Below the pieces are notes generated by a model that did not search any database, was not told where the DNA came from, and saw only the letters and a list, made by a program, of their open reading frames with translations. From assembly GCA_038030265.1 (NCBI GenBank), contig CM075943.1, positions 14,384,001 through 14,448,000 of the forward strand: DNA of 64,000 nucleotides, given 5' to 3'. This DNA is from Corythucha ciliata. Its lineage: Eukaryota > Arthropoda > Insecta > Hemiptera > Tingidae. The stretch's first letter is position 1. Each line of letters starts with the position of its first letter. A program made the translations under genes and the position numbers. This document shows, piece by piece, positions 23,813 through 35,395 of this stretch.

Positions 23813-26095
23813 GCATACATGCAAATACCCGTCAATCCACCTGACATCCCGAAAAAAGCCATCACGACGCCCTTCGGGCTCTTCGAGTTTCCGTTCATGA
23901 GCTTCGGGCTCCGAAACGCAGGGCAGACGTTCCAACGCTTCATCGACGAAGTTCTTCATGGACTTGAATTCTGCTACCCCTATATCGACGACATCCTCAT
24001 TTTCTCACCCGATGCTTCCACACACTACACACATCTTCGCGCTGTTTTCGAACGCCTCGCAGAACACGGTATCACCGTCAACGCCAACAAAAGCATCCTC
24101 GGTGCATCGAAAATAAATTTCCTCGGTTACGAAGTCTCAGCTGATGGAACTCGACCACCACCAGAACGCGTCGCAGCCCTCCAAAACATCAGCCCAGCCA
24201 CGTCTGCTAAAAACCTTCGCCGCTTTCTCGGCATGCTAAATTTTTACCGGCGTTTCCTCCCGTCTGCGGCGGATTTCCAAGCCCCACTTCATTCTGCCCT
24301 TCATGGTCTACGCGGCAACCAGTCAATCGTCTGGACTCCGGAACTCAAACAAAGTTTCCAAAAATGCAAAGAACACCTTGCACAAGTCACCCTTCTTGCT
24401 CATCCTGACTCTCAAGCTCGTCTCGGACTCTTCACCGATGCCTCTCAAACCGCCGTGGGAGCGTGCCTGCAACAACAAGTAGCTAATGAATGGCAGCCAC
24501 TTGCATTCTTCTCTCGGAAGCTAACTCAGCGACAAAAAGAATGGCCAGCATTCTATAGAGAGCTTCATGCAGTTCACTCGGCCATTCAGCACTTCCGTCA
24601 CGTCCTCGAAGCACAAACATTCACGGTTTACACAGACCACAAGCCCCTAACTTTCGCTTTTAGCCAACGCAAGGACAAACTTCCTCCCGTTCAACTTAAT
24701 CAGCTGTCGTTCATCTCTCAGTTCACGACCGACATTCAGCACGTCAGTGGCTCTGCAAACATTGTCGCCGATGCACTATCTCGCGTCGATTCCGTCACCA
24801 CTGCTTTAACCTCACCTGTCGATCTCACGAAGCTAGCTCAAGCACAACTAGAAGATCATGAACTGCAAAACCTCATCACGAGTGATTCATCCCTCCACCT
24901 AAAAAGAATGAAAATTCCTGGAACCGACGTGACTCTAGTATGTGACGCATCGACCCCCACCCTTCGTCCTTACGTCCCGGAACCCTTTCGTCGCCAGATA
25001 TTCGACTCCCTTCACAACCTGAGCCATCCCGGCGTCAAAGCTTCCACTCGCCTCGTGTCCGAACGTTTCGTATGGCCTCGAATACGTCGTAATTGTCGTT
25101 CCTGGTCACAGTCGTGCGTTTCCTGCCAACGAGCCAAAGTATCTCGACACGTATATGCCCCTATCACATCCTTCCCCACACCGTCATCACGCTTCGACCA
25201 CATACACGTTGACATCATTGGACCCCTACCTCCCGCCGGCCTATACCGCTACTGTCTTACAGTCATCGACCGATTCACTCGTTGGCCTGAAGTCTGGCCA
25301 CTCGAGACCGCCACTGCAGTCAACGTTGCCGAAGCCCTCTTAAATTGCTGGATCTCCCGCTTTGGAACTTCTCTTCGGATTACCACAGATCAAGGGCGCC
25401 AATTCGAATCCGCACTTTTCCGCGCTCTCGAATCAACGCTCGGCACGATACGCTGTAGAACAACTAGCTATCATCCTCGGGCTAATGGATTAGTCGAACG
25501 TTTCCACCTTCAACTCAAAGCCGCCCTTATGTGTCATCCCGAGCTGAATTGGCTACAGGCACTTCCCATCGTCCTCCTCGGCCTCCGTAGCGTTTTTCTG
25601 GAAGACCTCAAAGCCTCGTCTGCAGAATTGACATACGGACAACCACTTCGCCTACCCGGAGATCTGCTAGATTCTCGACTGGACATTCAACTCGAACTTG
25701 ACCCATCCAACTTCGTTACTCGTCTCCGTCGTCAAATGGAAACCCTCCGACCCACCTCCGCATCGAACCACTCAAACAAAAAACCGTTTGTTTTCCAAGA
25801 CCTGTCAACATGTTCTCATGTCTTTCTTCGCAACGACACGCATCGTCCAGCTCTTCAGCCACCATACACTGGACCCTACCCTGTTCTGAGACGAACCCCG
25901 AAGTCTTTCACCCTACTTATCAACGGAACAAACACTAACGTCAGCATAGACCGGCTCGAACCAGCATACGTCATGCCCGAAACTCCCTCTGTCACATCAT
26001 TGAATTCCGCCGGGAATTCACACACTCCTTCGACTCGTTCAGACCGTCACGTTCACTTCGAGCATGATGGACTTCCAGTCTCCGTGGGGGGCTAG
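23785..26095 (+). CDS. pol: Gypsy reverse transcriptase, RNase H and integrase (open frame)
   Basis: A long open frame, with its first methionine at 23,819 and true homology starting slightly upstream. Counting from that methionine: RT catalytic YIDDILIFS at about 55-63; [18 protein letters not shown] near 140; RNase H with [35 protein letters not shown] and [13 protein letters not shown]; then [10 protein letters not shown]. Integrase follows with its zinc-binding part ([17 protein letters not shown]). The D,D,E core shows HVDIIGP (about 464), TTDQGRQF (about 524) and VERFH (about 560), giving the expected 35-residue spacing. All these catalytic residues are present, which is the best preserved pol in this part of the window. 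It lacks an intact start because of the upstream frameshift. It lies entirely between the hAT-like ends. Confidence 0.9.
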
Positions 26096-26345
26096 TGTGG
26101 CGGCAAAGCATCCTCGTCATTTTTTTTCATTTTTTTGTGACACATGTAAAAAATTCCAATTTTTAGTTTCAGTTGATTTCGGAAGAAATAAAAAAAGTTA
26201 TTTTGTTTAACCTTGTATTCAACACGATCAAAGTGGTCGAAAGACCCTTTACGCCCTTTGATGTTTGGGTAGGTCACGGTATTCCATTTAAACAAACTCG
26301 AGACATTAGAAGCACGCAGTTCCAGCACGAAACGGATTCACATAA
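26096..26345 (+). repeat. Putative 3' LTR and 3' flank of the enclosed gypsy
   Basis: A G-run (CGTGGGGGGC, 26,083-26,092) precedes TGTGGCGGCAAAG at 26,096, which fits a polypurine tract and LTR start. An AATAAAAAAAG signal lies near 26,186. The right boundary is unknown, since no matching 5' LTR exists; it may lie near ATTCACA at 26,336-26,342, before hAT-like CCGG-rich sequence begins. Confidence 0.4.
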
Positions 26346-26493
26346 AAATTTCCTGTTTTTCTCTATACGCCATTTAAGGACCGAATTTTTTCGGTCCGGT
26401 CCTCACAAGAAGACCGAACCGGACCGGAATTATTCACAGCCCGGACCGAAATAAAATTGCTGGGACCGGACCGAGAAGCCGGTTTCACCCCTA

Positions 26494-26501
26494 GCTGTTT
26501 C
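26494..26501. repeat. 8-bp target-site duplication, right copy
   Basis: GCTGTTTC, identical to 21,982-21,989, immediately follows the right terminal repeat (GGTTTCACCCCTA). Confidence 0.8.
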
Positions 26502-26504
26502 ACA

Positions 26505-26800
26505 GTTAAAATCTCGAGGATTTCACACTTACTGAACATAATTTCAACCAAGGTTTTGGCTAATTGAAGGACTAATAATTTCGCTCCCTAGAAAAAAAAA
26601 AACAATCTTTCGGATTGGCTTTGCCAAAATCCAAATTTCACGAATCACAATCATGCTCGTCAGGAATCACTATTTTGCGCGGTTGGCTCCCTAAAAGGAG
26701 GTCGTCTTATGGATTTCACACGTTTAAATTCAAATTTGTAGGGGTGTAGGCTAATTTTAAAGAGCTATTACGCCGATCCGGCTATCTTAAAATACTTGAC
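26505..26800. repeat. Degenerate repeat array, family C (continuation)
   Basis: Units such as AATTTCACGAATC, TTTCGGATTGGCTTT and TTTTGCGCGGTTGGCTCCCT continue the array seen before 21,982. This supports the view that the composite element split one array. Confidence 0.5.
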
Positions 26801-27041
26801 CGTTTTTAAGACTGACCGCGGGACTTGACCGCTCTCCCATGGATACATAAAAAAACCTCAAATTTGTTTCAAGCATGTTTCAAGTGTTACTTCCAAACAG
26901 AGTTATTGTTTTTCTGTCCAAGGCTTGCCCCAAAGGTCTGCCGGGACCAGGAGCCCCCTGGGAAGAGAGGAAGTGGAAGACATTTTCAAATGCACCTGAA
27001 CTCATCGAATTCCTTGTTGAAGGAGCTGGAGAATTATTTTT

Positions 27042-27265
27042 TCTTGCATAAGTCTGTAGCCGTAGATGCCTACATCGTCTGTCTTTCCTCGTTGAGGTTC
27101 GTAAAAAACGGACCGGTTTCTGAAGATGGCGAGCAGCCGAAACCGGTCCGTTTTTGACGAACCTCAACGAGGGAAGACAGACGATGTAGGCTCCTACGGC
27201 TACAGACTTATGCAAGATTTAACCACTAACCCTCGTAGTTTAAGCGACTCTACTAACAACTTAAA
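27042..27265. mobile_element. Foldback hairpin element
   Basis: Two arms of about 75 bp face each other: 27,042-27,118 begins TCTTGCATAAGTCTGTAGCC, and its complement ends at 27,217. They are separated by a short loop around 27,119-27,141. Only a few mismatches separate the arms, so the hairpin is young or maintained. The flank 27,217-27,265 is also shared with the remnant at 9434-9528 and probably belongs to the element. No coding capacity. Confidence 0.75.
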
Positions 27266-30200
27266 TTATTTTTTCTTTCTCCTGTACCCAGAACCAGTAG
27301 GTGTATGTACCCAGAAGGAAATGAACTTTTATGAGGAGGACGTCGTATTAACCGAAGCGATGAGGTAGGGATTGCGCTAAAAACCAGTCAATACTTATCA
27401 GGCCTCAACCACAGAATGATTCAAAAGTCGCCGACTTCGAATTTCAGCGAGCAACGCATACAATTTGTACACCACCGCCCGTGGAAGCAGGAACTGTTCA
27501 CATTTCTAGCCAAGGCTTCTTAGAATAAATACTATTTTGAAGATAGGGAAACACGGTTCTGGTTATTTCAAAGAAACATTGATTTACTTCTAATTAAGCA
27601 AGTTGGAAATGTTCGGAGGAAACCCGCACGAATTTCGTCACTTCTTTCCCGATCCTGAATTTTATTTTCCCAGGTTTTGCCATAATTTTTTCAGAAGGTA
27701 AACAAAGGAACGAAACACTGGGGTCCACTCGTTATTTGGACATTGAGGGACACAACACACCCCACGAAGTGGGTTTTTGGGGTCCCTCCAAGCGCGAATA
27801 ATTGTGGTCCACTTCCTCGCCCGCCAACAGTCGTTTACTCTATACATTAATTATATAAATTGAGAACTCAGCTAAATTACCATGCCAAACTATTGCCTTA
27901 TCAACTGTTTATATGCCTTTCAGACGACATTTTGAAACGATCGTACCTCTCTCTAAAATTCGTTTGAGTTACCAATAATTGCGGAGTTGATGATTATTAG
28001 AAGTTAATGATTATGAATTTGAAAAAAGGGTTGATGATTGATGATGGAAGATTGATGTTTCGGACTATGAAATCATCAATCCAAATATTGACCTTCAATC
28101 ATCAACGTTTTGGTGATATTAGGACAAAGGGTACCTAGTTTAAAAATAAATACATCCCCGAGTGTGAGAAACAACACATTTACTTCTTCACAGTTTTACT
28201 TCTTTCCTATTTTTTCGCTCAATTTCACAGAATAAAAACTGGGGGCCAAGTTGTATTTGTATTTTATTCTATAGCTATTGTTCTCAAATTGCAATGAATA
28301 CAACTCTTGCTATGGGCTTTGAAACGCTCCAATAAATATAAATCTGTGACTCGAATTCTCGGTGTATGGCCACCAGCTCAACTATTCACCCCATTCCATT
28401 CAACGCAGTTCTTTTAGCCATTAACAGAGCTTTAAAGGCCCTTTTTTTTTGTGCTCGTAAGCCTTTTTCATAGGAAAAGTTTTTTTTTTATCGGCAGTGC
28501 GTAATATGAACAGACATCAGCAAGAACTAGAAGCCAACCTTGCGTGTGCAATACACCTCAATCCGTACAAAATTTCAACGTCAAGGCAATAAAATTCAAT
28601 TAAAAAGATGAATGGACAAATAGAATAGTCCGCCGGAACGCTTTTGTACAACCGACTGTCATGATAAACGTACCTATAATTGAGTTAGCTGATCTCTCAT
28701 CGTAGTCATTTTTTAAATTGTCATTTCAAACAAGCTCTTGATTTTTAACAAAAAAAAAATCTTTGCTGATTTCCATTTCAATGGAAGTGGCACTCATTGT
28801 TTGCTATAAGAATTAAGCGTCCTTTAGTTGAATTGAATTCCCGACTCACTACAAACAGATAAAAAAAGTAATCTGTCAACGTCCCTCCATTAGGGGGGAA
28901 AACTTTATTTCCACAAAAAGGCAATGAGACACTGATCCCTACCGTTTTTATACAGTAAATCTCACTTCTTTGTCAAACATTTTGGAGCGATTTACTCGTC
29001 TGTGAATAGAAATCCTAACAACCGTAGTGTACCGACACGCCCACACACATACAAATTGTGATTTCATATTTTCTTGAACTTGGCAAAACAAATAAATATT
29101 GTAAATTGTAGTAATCACTTTCCATCTTTAACAGGTCCCCTGCTGCACCCCTCAACCATCGTCTAATGCTTACAGTTTAGTGGCGCAACGGTAAACTCCT
29201 TGTAAAAGTTTTACTGCTGTGGGGGGAGGGGGAACAAAGTTCGTCAAGGCCGGAGAAGAGTGAAAAAATAACACCGTTCTGTCTGCGAAGTGGTAAGTTG
29301 AATGAATGCCTCGGAGGTAAAACGAATTTATTCTTTTGTTGAAAGTTACGCGCACGAAAGCTCTTGTTAAAACGCTTGAATTTAGAACGTCAGAACAAAT
29401 TTGTTGCTGCTACTCAGAATACAAGATCCGGCTCGGAGGGGCAAAGTTTTGTTGAATTCATTCAGGCTGAAAATTTCACGGAAAATCCTGTTGCCACAAG
29501 TAGTTAGGGGGGTCTGCATTAACGTATATTTTAGAATTAGATCATTAGAAGCGGAAGTGGTGGGGTGGATCTTTACCTTTGACTGACACCTCTTTCCCTA
29601 ATTATCATATTATTTTGAACTGCCGACAAAACGGACTACCGGCAAGAGTGAGGAAATTAGAAAACTTTATATAAATAGATTTAGAGATTTTAATTATATT
29701 TTTTTCTCTTCCTTTTCCCGTCAAAGGCTCCGCCTCTAAGCTGCAATGAGACCGCCCTCGTCACTGGGAAAGACGTTTTGCTTCGGAAAAAAGTTTCACT
29801 ATCGTTTCAAAACCCTCTTAATGGCAAAGGGAGAAACTAATCGGATTAACGGCGTTTAAGAGCCAAACATTAGGAGGAAAAACTGACTTCGTGAAATCCT
29901 GCTGGTCCCTCCATTCCTTCCATTTTTTTTTTTTTTTTTTAAGCTTTTTCAGTGTTCCTGGATCTGCACCAGCCCTTCCTCACTACCATCAACCCTTACC
30001 ATTTTTTTCCCCCGAGTTTGATAAGATTTCCTCCCAATGTTAACAACCCGTGCCCTTAACTAGGGCGCAACCAACTTAATAACTAATAATATAGCTTTAA
30101 GGCCTCCGCGCTCCTCGAAAAAGGAAATCTTCTCGCTTGAAGTGATTTCAAACAGTGGAGTTGGAATCACGGCCGTGGTGGTTTTATTGGTGGTTGGGAG

Positions 30201-30940
30201 GGGGAGGGGTTGAGGCACTTCCTGTACAAACTCTTCCCCACACCATTGCCATTTTGAACCACTATTGACTTAATGGATTTGAAATTCCCGGATCCTTTAA
30301 AATGAATTAGCGCTTTGTTCGAAAACAGTGTTGATACCGTTTTTTGTTTTTTAAGCTTTATCGTTAGCCCTCCCCCCCCCCTTGTAGAACCTAGCATTGA
30401 TGCCACGCACGTTAGCAAAGGTTAAAGGAAATTTTTCCCCCTTACCAACCATATATATTTACTCCTAAAAAGTTGATACTTTACCCAGATTTTTTTGTTT
30501 TGTTTTGCCTGAATTGATCGGTCTTTGCCCCAATCGACGATCAAGCGCGCCATTAACTCATTGTTCAGCGTGCAAACATTGTACTTATTTGCCCATAGCC
30601 TCCATTATGGGCTCATTGGCATCATAACTCACCAGTGGCGGATTTATCGGGTATGGGTTTTATGGTTTTAATTCCCCCTCCCCTCACCTCTAAATAGATG
30701 GCGTCTACTATAAGTTGTTGATAATCGTTCAAGAGATTTCTTTTACCTTTTACCAAAAGGCTGTTGAATGGGGGGGAGCTGCTTGATGATTGCAGATGAT
30801 CCTCGACCCCTTCTATTCATCCGTTGCCTGCAATGCAGCTTTGTAGTGCATCGACGAATGGGTGAGGGGGCATATCCGGGCCAAAAATCAGAGGTGTTGG
30901 AGGGGCGAAAAGCTATAAGATGAAAAATATGGATTTGAAG
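27266..30940. other. No gene recognised
   Basis: AT-rich sequence. An ATTGATGATT-rich stretch with local inverted symmetry lies at about 27,985-28,110. Poly-T tracts lie near 28,441 and 29,923-29,941, and a C-run near 30,371-30,380. Open frames of 60-100 codons (such as 30,167-30,418 and 30,743-31,048 on the minus strand) carry no recognisable motif. Confidence 0.45.
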
Positions 30941-30944
30941 GTTT

Positions 30945-31190
30945 AATGCGTTGATTATTGGTAAATATTGAGAAAAAGCCCTAATTTGCACTACAATTAT
31001 GAAAAATTGACCAATTTGAGATATATCTGAAGGTAATTTTGCCGACAAAACAGTTAAACTACGCTAAGGCCAAGTTTTTATAGGCTCTCAGTGGGCAGAC
31101 AATACTTAGAAGGCGTTTTATTGCGCTAATATTGGAGAAAGTAAATACGCGGCAAAACGTTGGGAAAACATCGTAAGAACACATTTTAAG
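30945..31190 (+). repeat. Family B repeats, forward patch
   Basis: ATATTGAGAAAAAGCCCTAATTTGC at about 30,966-30,990 (core ATTGAGAAAAAG) and related units give the same orientation as the 8.4-11.8 kb array. Confidence 0.5.
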
Positions 31191-31229
31191 GTAAAGTAAA
31201 GTTTGCTTGACGTGCTATTTAAGGGTAAT

Positions 31230-32352
31230 TCTGGTCATTTATGATTTTTTCTCAACTATTGACAAATCTGGACTCCACATGCCATCAATCTTGGCGGTTT
31301 ATCACTTGCAGCCGTGAATTTGCGCTTTTTCCAATCTACAGCCCCGAAGTTGGCTCCGAAAACCACGAATTGGCATTTTCTCGACTTTTGCTGCAAACTA
31401 GCGTTTTTTTTTCAATTAGCATTACCGCTCTCTCTTGATTTCAGCCGCAGATTGTCCTCAAACAACCTCAAATTTGCCTTCCCCCCCCCCTAAATTCTAG
31501 CCGTAAAAGAGTGTCTATACACAGCGAATTGGATTTTTCTCTCAATTTTTTTTTTCTTGCAGTAGTGTCAAGAAATCACTGCAAATGAGAGCTATTTCTC
31601 AATTTTGGCCACAAGTAAGCACTTTTCTGTGTTTTATCAGTGAATCAGCGGTTATTATTTCCGAGTCATGAATTAGCGCTTTTCTCACGCCAGGGCCGTG
31701 CCGTGAAGTTAGCGTTCATTTTAATTGTCTGCCTCAAAATAGTGATTTTTTTTTCCAATGTTAGAAGGGATTTATTGAATTCCGACCATGAATTTGCTTT
31801 TTCTCTCAATTTCAGCAGGAATTTATTGAATTCTGGACACGAATTACCTAGGGCTTTTCTAAACTTTAGACACAAATTTGTCTCTAGAAACTATGAATTT
31901 TGGCGATGTTTCAGTTCTTGCCGCGAATTAGATTTTGCCACAATTTTTGCCGCAAATTACCGATTTTTCTCAATTTTAGCCACATATTATTACAGCTTTA
32001 TCCCAGTTTTCCCCACAAAATATAATTTTTCCCTAATTTTAGCAAAATTGTCGTGATTTTTTTTTTTTTTTTTTCAATTTTCATTCGTGAAGTTGCCTCT
32101 ATCAGAAACCACGGATAGGCGTTTACTCATTTTTAGCATCAAAATCGTTGTTTATCAATTTCTAGCTTGAATTCAGCGCTTATTCTTAATTTTATATCGT
32201 CGAATGAGCAATGTTTTCACCCGGGAATTGGCCATTTTTTCTAGTTTTCAAATTTAAATGAAGAGGACGTTCTCATTGTAGCCACAAACTAACGATTTGT
32301 CGCAATTCCAACTGAGAATGCGATGTACATTTTTCATAATTTTACCACGAAT
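31230..32352 (-). repeat. Family B repeats, reverse block
   Basis: Units on TTTTCTCAATTTTAGCC and CGAATTAGCG occur at 31,660-31,690, 31,795-31,820, 31,918-31,985 and 32,330-32,360. A poly-T run lies at about 32,058-32,075. The strand switch relative to the preceding patch lies near 31,200-31,240. Confidence 0.65.
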
Positions 32353-32720
32353 TAGCGCTCACCCTTGTGGCTGAAATTGAGAGAAAGCGCAATAATTTGC
32401 GGCTAGAATTGAGTCAAAATGATAACATGGTTATGAATTTGAGAAAATGCTTCAATTCCCGGCTAAAATTGAGAAAAAGATCCGATTTGTGGATTGATTT
32501 GAGGATGCGAAAAGGATACTTATTAGTACCCTGTTGAGCAAGCACTCACGTTCGGATCAGAACCAGAGAAAAACGTCAATATTCGCGGTTAAAATTGAGA
32601 AAACACGCTAATTCAGAGGTAAAATTAAGTTTTAAATTACTAGTTTTGAGGCTGAAATTGAGGAAACGCGCTGATTCGTTAAAATTGAGAAAATGAGCTA
32701 ATTTGCGGCTGAAATTCGGA
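32353..32720 (+). repeat. Family B repeats, forward block
   Basis: From about 32,365 the units read GGCTGAAATTGAGAGAAAGC and CGGCTAAAATTGAGAAAAAG, so the array switches strand again. Two units meet almost head to head at 32,345-32,370. Confidence 0.65.
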
Positions 32721-33059
32721 ACGAAAAAATGAGACTTGGTTCCCGGTTTGAGTCCACTAATAAAATTCAGAAAAAAACCGCTATTATTGATTGATAAAAA
32801 TTTGCATAAAACTGTTTGTTTGCGGCTACCGAGGGGCGTTTGTGGGTAAAACGCCGGCCAGCGAGCGGTAGACAACGGACTCATGAACCGCGCCGTGTTG
32901 CGACGAATCGAAACACTTTGAAAAATGACTGACATTGATCGATTTTTGATCACTTTGAGAGTTCCTAACGTCCCTCCTTTAGAGCAGGCATGGATTCTGG
33001 GGGGGGGGGGTGGCACGCGGGACTTGCGCCTTCGAATGGAGCAATGGGGTTTTTGGGAC

Positions 33060-34060
33060 TGCGGCTTTTGTGCCGTGATTTCACAGTACAGTCAAAGTAG
33101 CCGCGAAATTGCAAGTTTCGGGCTATATGCAGAGTCGTGAAACTACTTGAACACGGAGATGAACAATCTCTAAACTGCTATTTCAGTGAGAAAACTGCCT
33201 TTTGAAGCTTTCATTTCAATTTTTATACGTTATTGTACGAGCCAAAGAAGGAATAATCAGCGTATAGGCTGTCAGGAAACAAACTTTCGGGCATATAACC
33301 AAGTTTGTGCACAAACTTGCCTCATTTGTAACGAAAACGCAAGTTTTAGGACTTCAGTTTTCGTTAAATTGCCGGTTTTGGTGATGAAATAGCATCTAAA
33401 TCTGCAAGTGGTGGCCAAATAGCCGATATTTTGAAGCATAAATAGCCTGAGAAGCGGAAATTTCAGGTGAAACTGTGCCTTCGGGTTTGGATAAACAGCA
33501 CGAATTGAAAGTTTCTGTTAAAATTTCCGTGAGATTGCTAGTTTCAGGACCTATTTCTTTGTTTGAGTGAGGGGGGGGGTATCCCTGGGCGCTCAAGGCG
33601 GCCCCAAACGGCATCAAATCGTGATAAATTGCCAGGATATTACTACTATTTGGGCCTAATATCCGCAAAACTGCAAGTTTCTGATTATTATTTTTATTTC
33701 ACGAAATCGCAAATTTCTTGCCTTTCATTTGTACAGTAGATGTGGAACCCAGGCCCAGGATACAGCTGTCGCCCTGACAGCGCCCAAAGACTGACGATTA
33801 GCCACGACTTTGCATCATATCGAGCTGAATTCTTGAAGTTAAAATTAAGTTTCACGGCCTAATATCTGCACAAATTGGAAAAATTGAAAGCCCTGGGTCT
33901 TTATTTATGCGAAAATGGAAGTTTCCTTGCTCAGTATCCGTTAAAATTGGAAGCATCGGGTCAAAATATCAGTGAAATGTCGAATGTCGGGTGTGGATTT
34001 CTGTAAAATTGCAAGTTACTGATCTTAATTTCCACAAATTACATTTCTCTTGTATCCTCA
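33060..34060 (+). repeat. Degenerate repeat array, family D
   Basis: Units of about 30-36 bp contain GTGAAATTGCAAGTTT-like cores separated by words such as CGGGTCTAATATCCG (for example 33,095-33,135, 33,520-33,550, 33,650-33,685, 33,840-33,920 and 33,990-34,020). A G-run lies at 33,571-33,579. Confidence 0.6.
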
Positions 34061-35395
34061 GCTGAAGGAACGTTAACGTTTGTTTTTATTAACGATGCTC
34101 AGCCCTCCTAGTTGCTAAAAAGGCGAAACTGTAGTAATTTCCAAGCTAAAAAACGGTGATTTTTTGTGTCGTTTAGACACAAATGGAGAGGTCTTCTAAT
34201 AAACCAGAAAATTAAACATTAATTCATACGTCTATCCTATTTTAATGCAGCAAAATACAATTCAGCCCGCTAATTCTAGAATAAGGATTTGTCCCGGGGG
34301 TTACTTGTCCTTTGGGAGTATTAGGGAGAGATTAAATAATGGCAGATTATTTAAAGAAACGCAAGTCGGAACTAAAGCTCCCCCTTTTCATTAATTCTTC
34401 TTTCTTTGCCAAACAAAACAGTCTGTATTGAGTTAAAATAATAAATTAAAACAGATTATTCAATTTTATAACTGAGATTATGCAGGTTGGTGATTACGGA
34501 GGCATTTCAAATGGTTGAGATGAAAAGTTGAAATTCTTCTCTCTCAGACTCATTCTTCCAACTGTTTAACTTAATGAACGATTCTGCTTCGGTGAGTAGA
34601 ATTTGCTAATTTCTTCGCATATAGCGGTGAGGGGGGGGGGCGTGATAACGAAATCAATTCGTTCGTATTGTGACGAGGGGTATAGAGAGCGTATAGCCGG
34701 ATCCATGGTTGGACTGGTAATAATTCAGCCCCTGGATTCACATTACTTGACTGCTTTTCAGCTGTCTTGCCGCAGGCTAATGCGCTCTTCACGATGTGTA
34801 TTCAAATTTCGAGGGGAAAGGGAATTAACCGGGATCTCTAATGTATGTATAGTGAATTCCTGATATTAAATAATTGACTTTGAACATTTCAATAGTCAGT
34901 ATTATGCTGATTAAATTTGGAAGAAAAAAATGAAATTTTCAAGGGAATTAATAATTACGTGAGATGCACATTCATAGGTTAAATAATTTTGATAATCAAC
35001 AAAATCCGCAAGCTCTTTTTTCTATCATTTTCGCGAGTCTAAAGAGCACACGCAAATGAAATGCATTCACACGTTATGCCAGCCACCTGCCAGACTCAAT
35101 TGATAATTCATTTTTTACAGTTTATGAGCTCCAAACTGTGGAAAAACCAATCATTTCCCGCTAATTTACAAAATCCTCGGTCTAGCTGCGTCGATCTTGA
35201 GTTATTGTTCTTGCTGCATGATGGGGTAGGCAACTTCCTGCAAAGCAGAAGAAGTAATGAGGGCTTGTAGTCGGCCAATTTAACGCTATAAGCTATTACA
35301 TACAATGTTGAGTGGGGGGAGTTCTCTTGGATCTCTTCGTGGGGAGAATCCAGGAGAGCAGGCCAATTTCTGGAATGAATCGCGAGGCCGCTCAG
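34061..35395. other. No gene recognised
   Basis: AT-rich sequence between two family D blocks. A G-run is at about 34,632-34,640. No domain, RNA gene or element end is supported. Confidence 0.45.

Larger units (their letters stand above)
21990..26493 (+). mobile_element. Composite: hAT-like ends enclosing a gypsy gag-pol
   Basis: The left end reads CAGGGGTGAAATCGG. The right end, on the opposite strand, reads TAGGGGTGAAACCGG. Both are flanked by the same 8 bp. Further in, GGTTCGGTCTTTTG (about 22,009) has a diverged partner on the opposite strand at 26,408-26,425, and the right side is rich in CCGGACCGG words, as in non-autonomous hAT elements. Between the ends sits a gypsy gag-protease-RT-RNase H-integrase set on the plus strand, whose gag start lies only 92 bp after the left end. 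I find no 5' LTR, although a possible 3' LTR starts at 26,096. Either a gypsy inserted into a small hAT element and later lost its 5' LTR, or the whole 4.5-kb unit moved with hAT ends. The sequence alone does not decide. Confidence 0.7.

Noticed and set aside
22082..26095. A domesticated gag-pol host gene
   Set aside because: Frameshifts at the C-run and near 23,790 break the protein, and complete element structure surrounds it. Nothing suggests selection on a host function.
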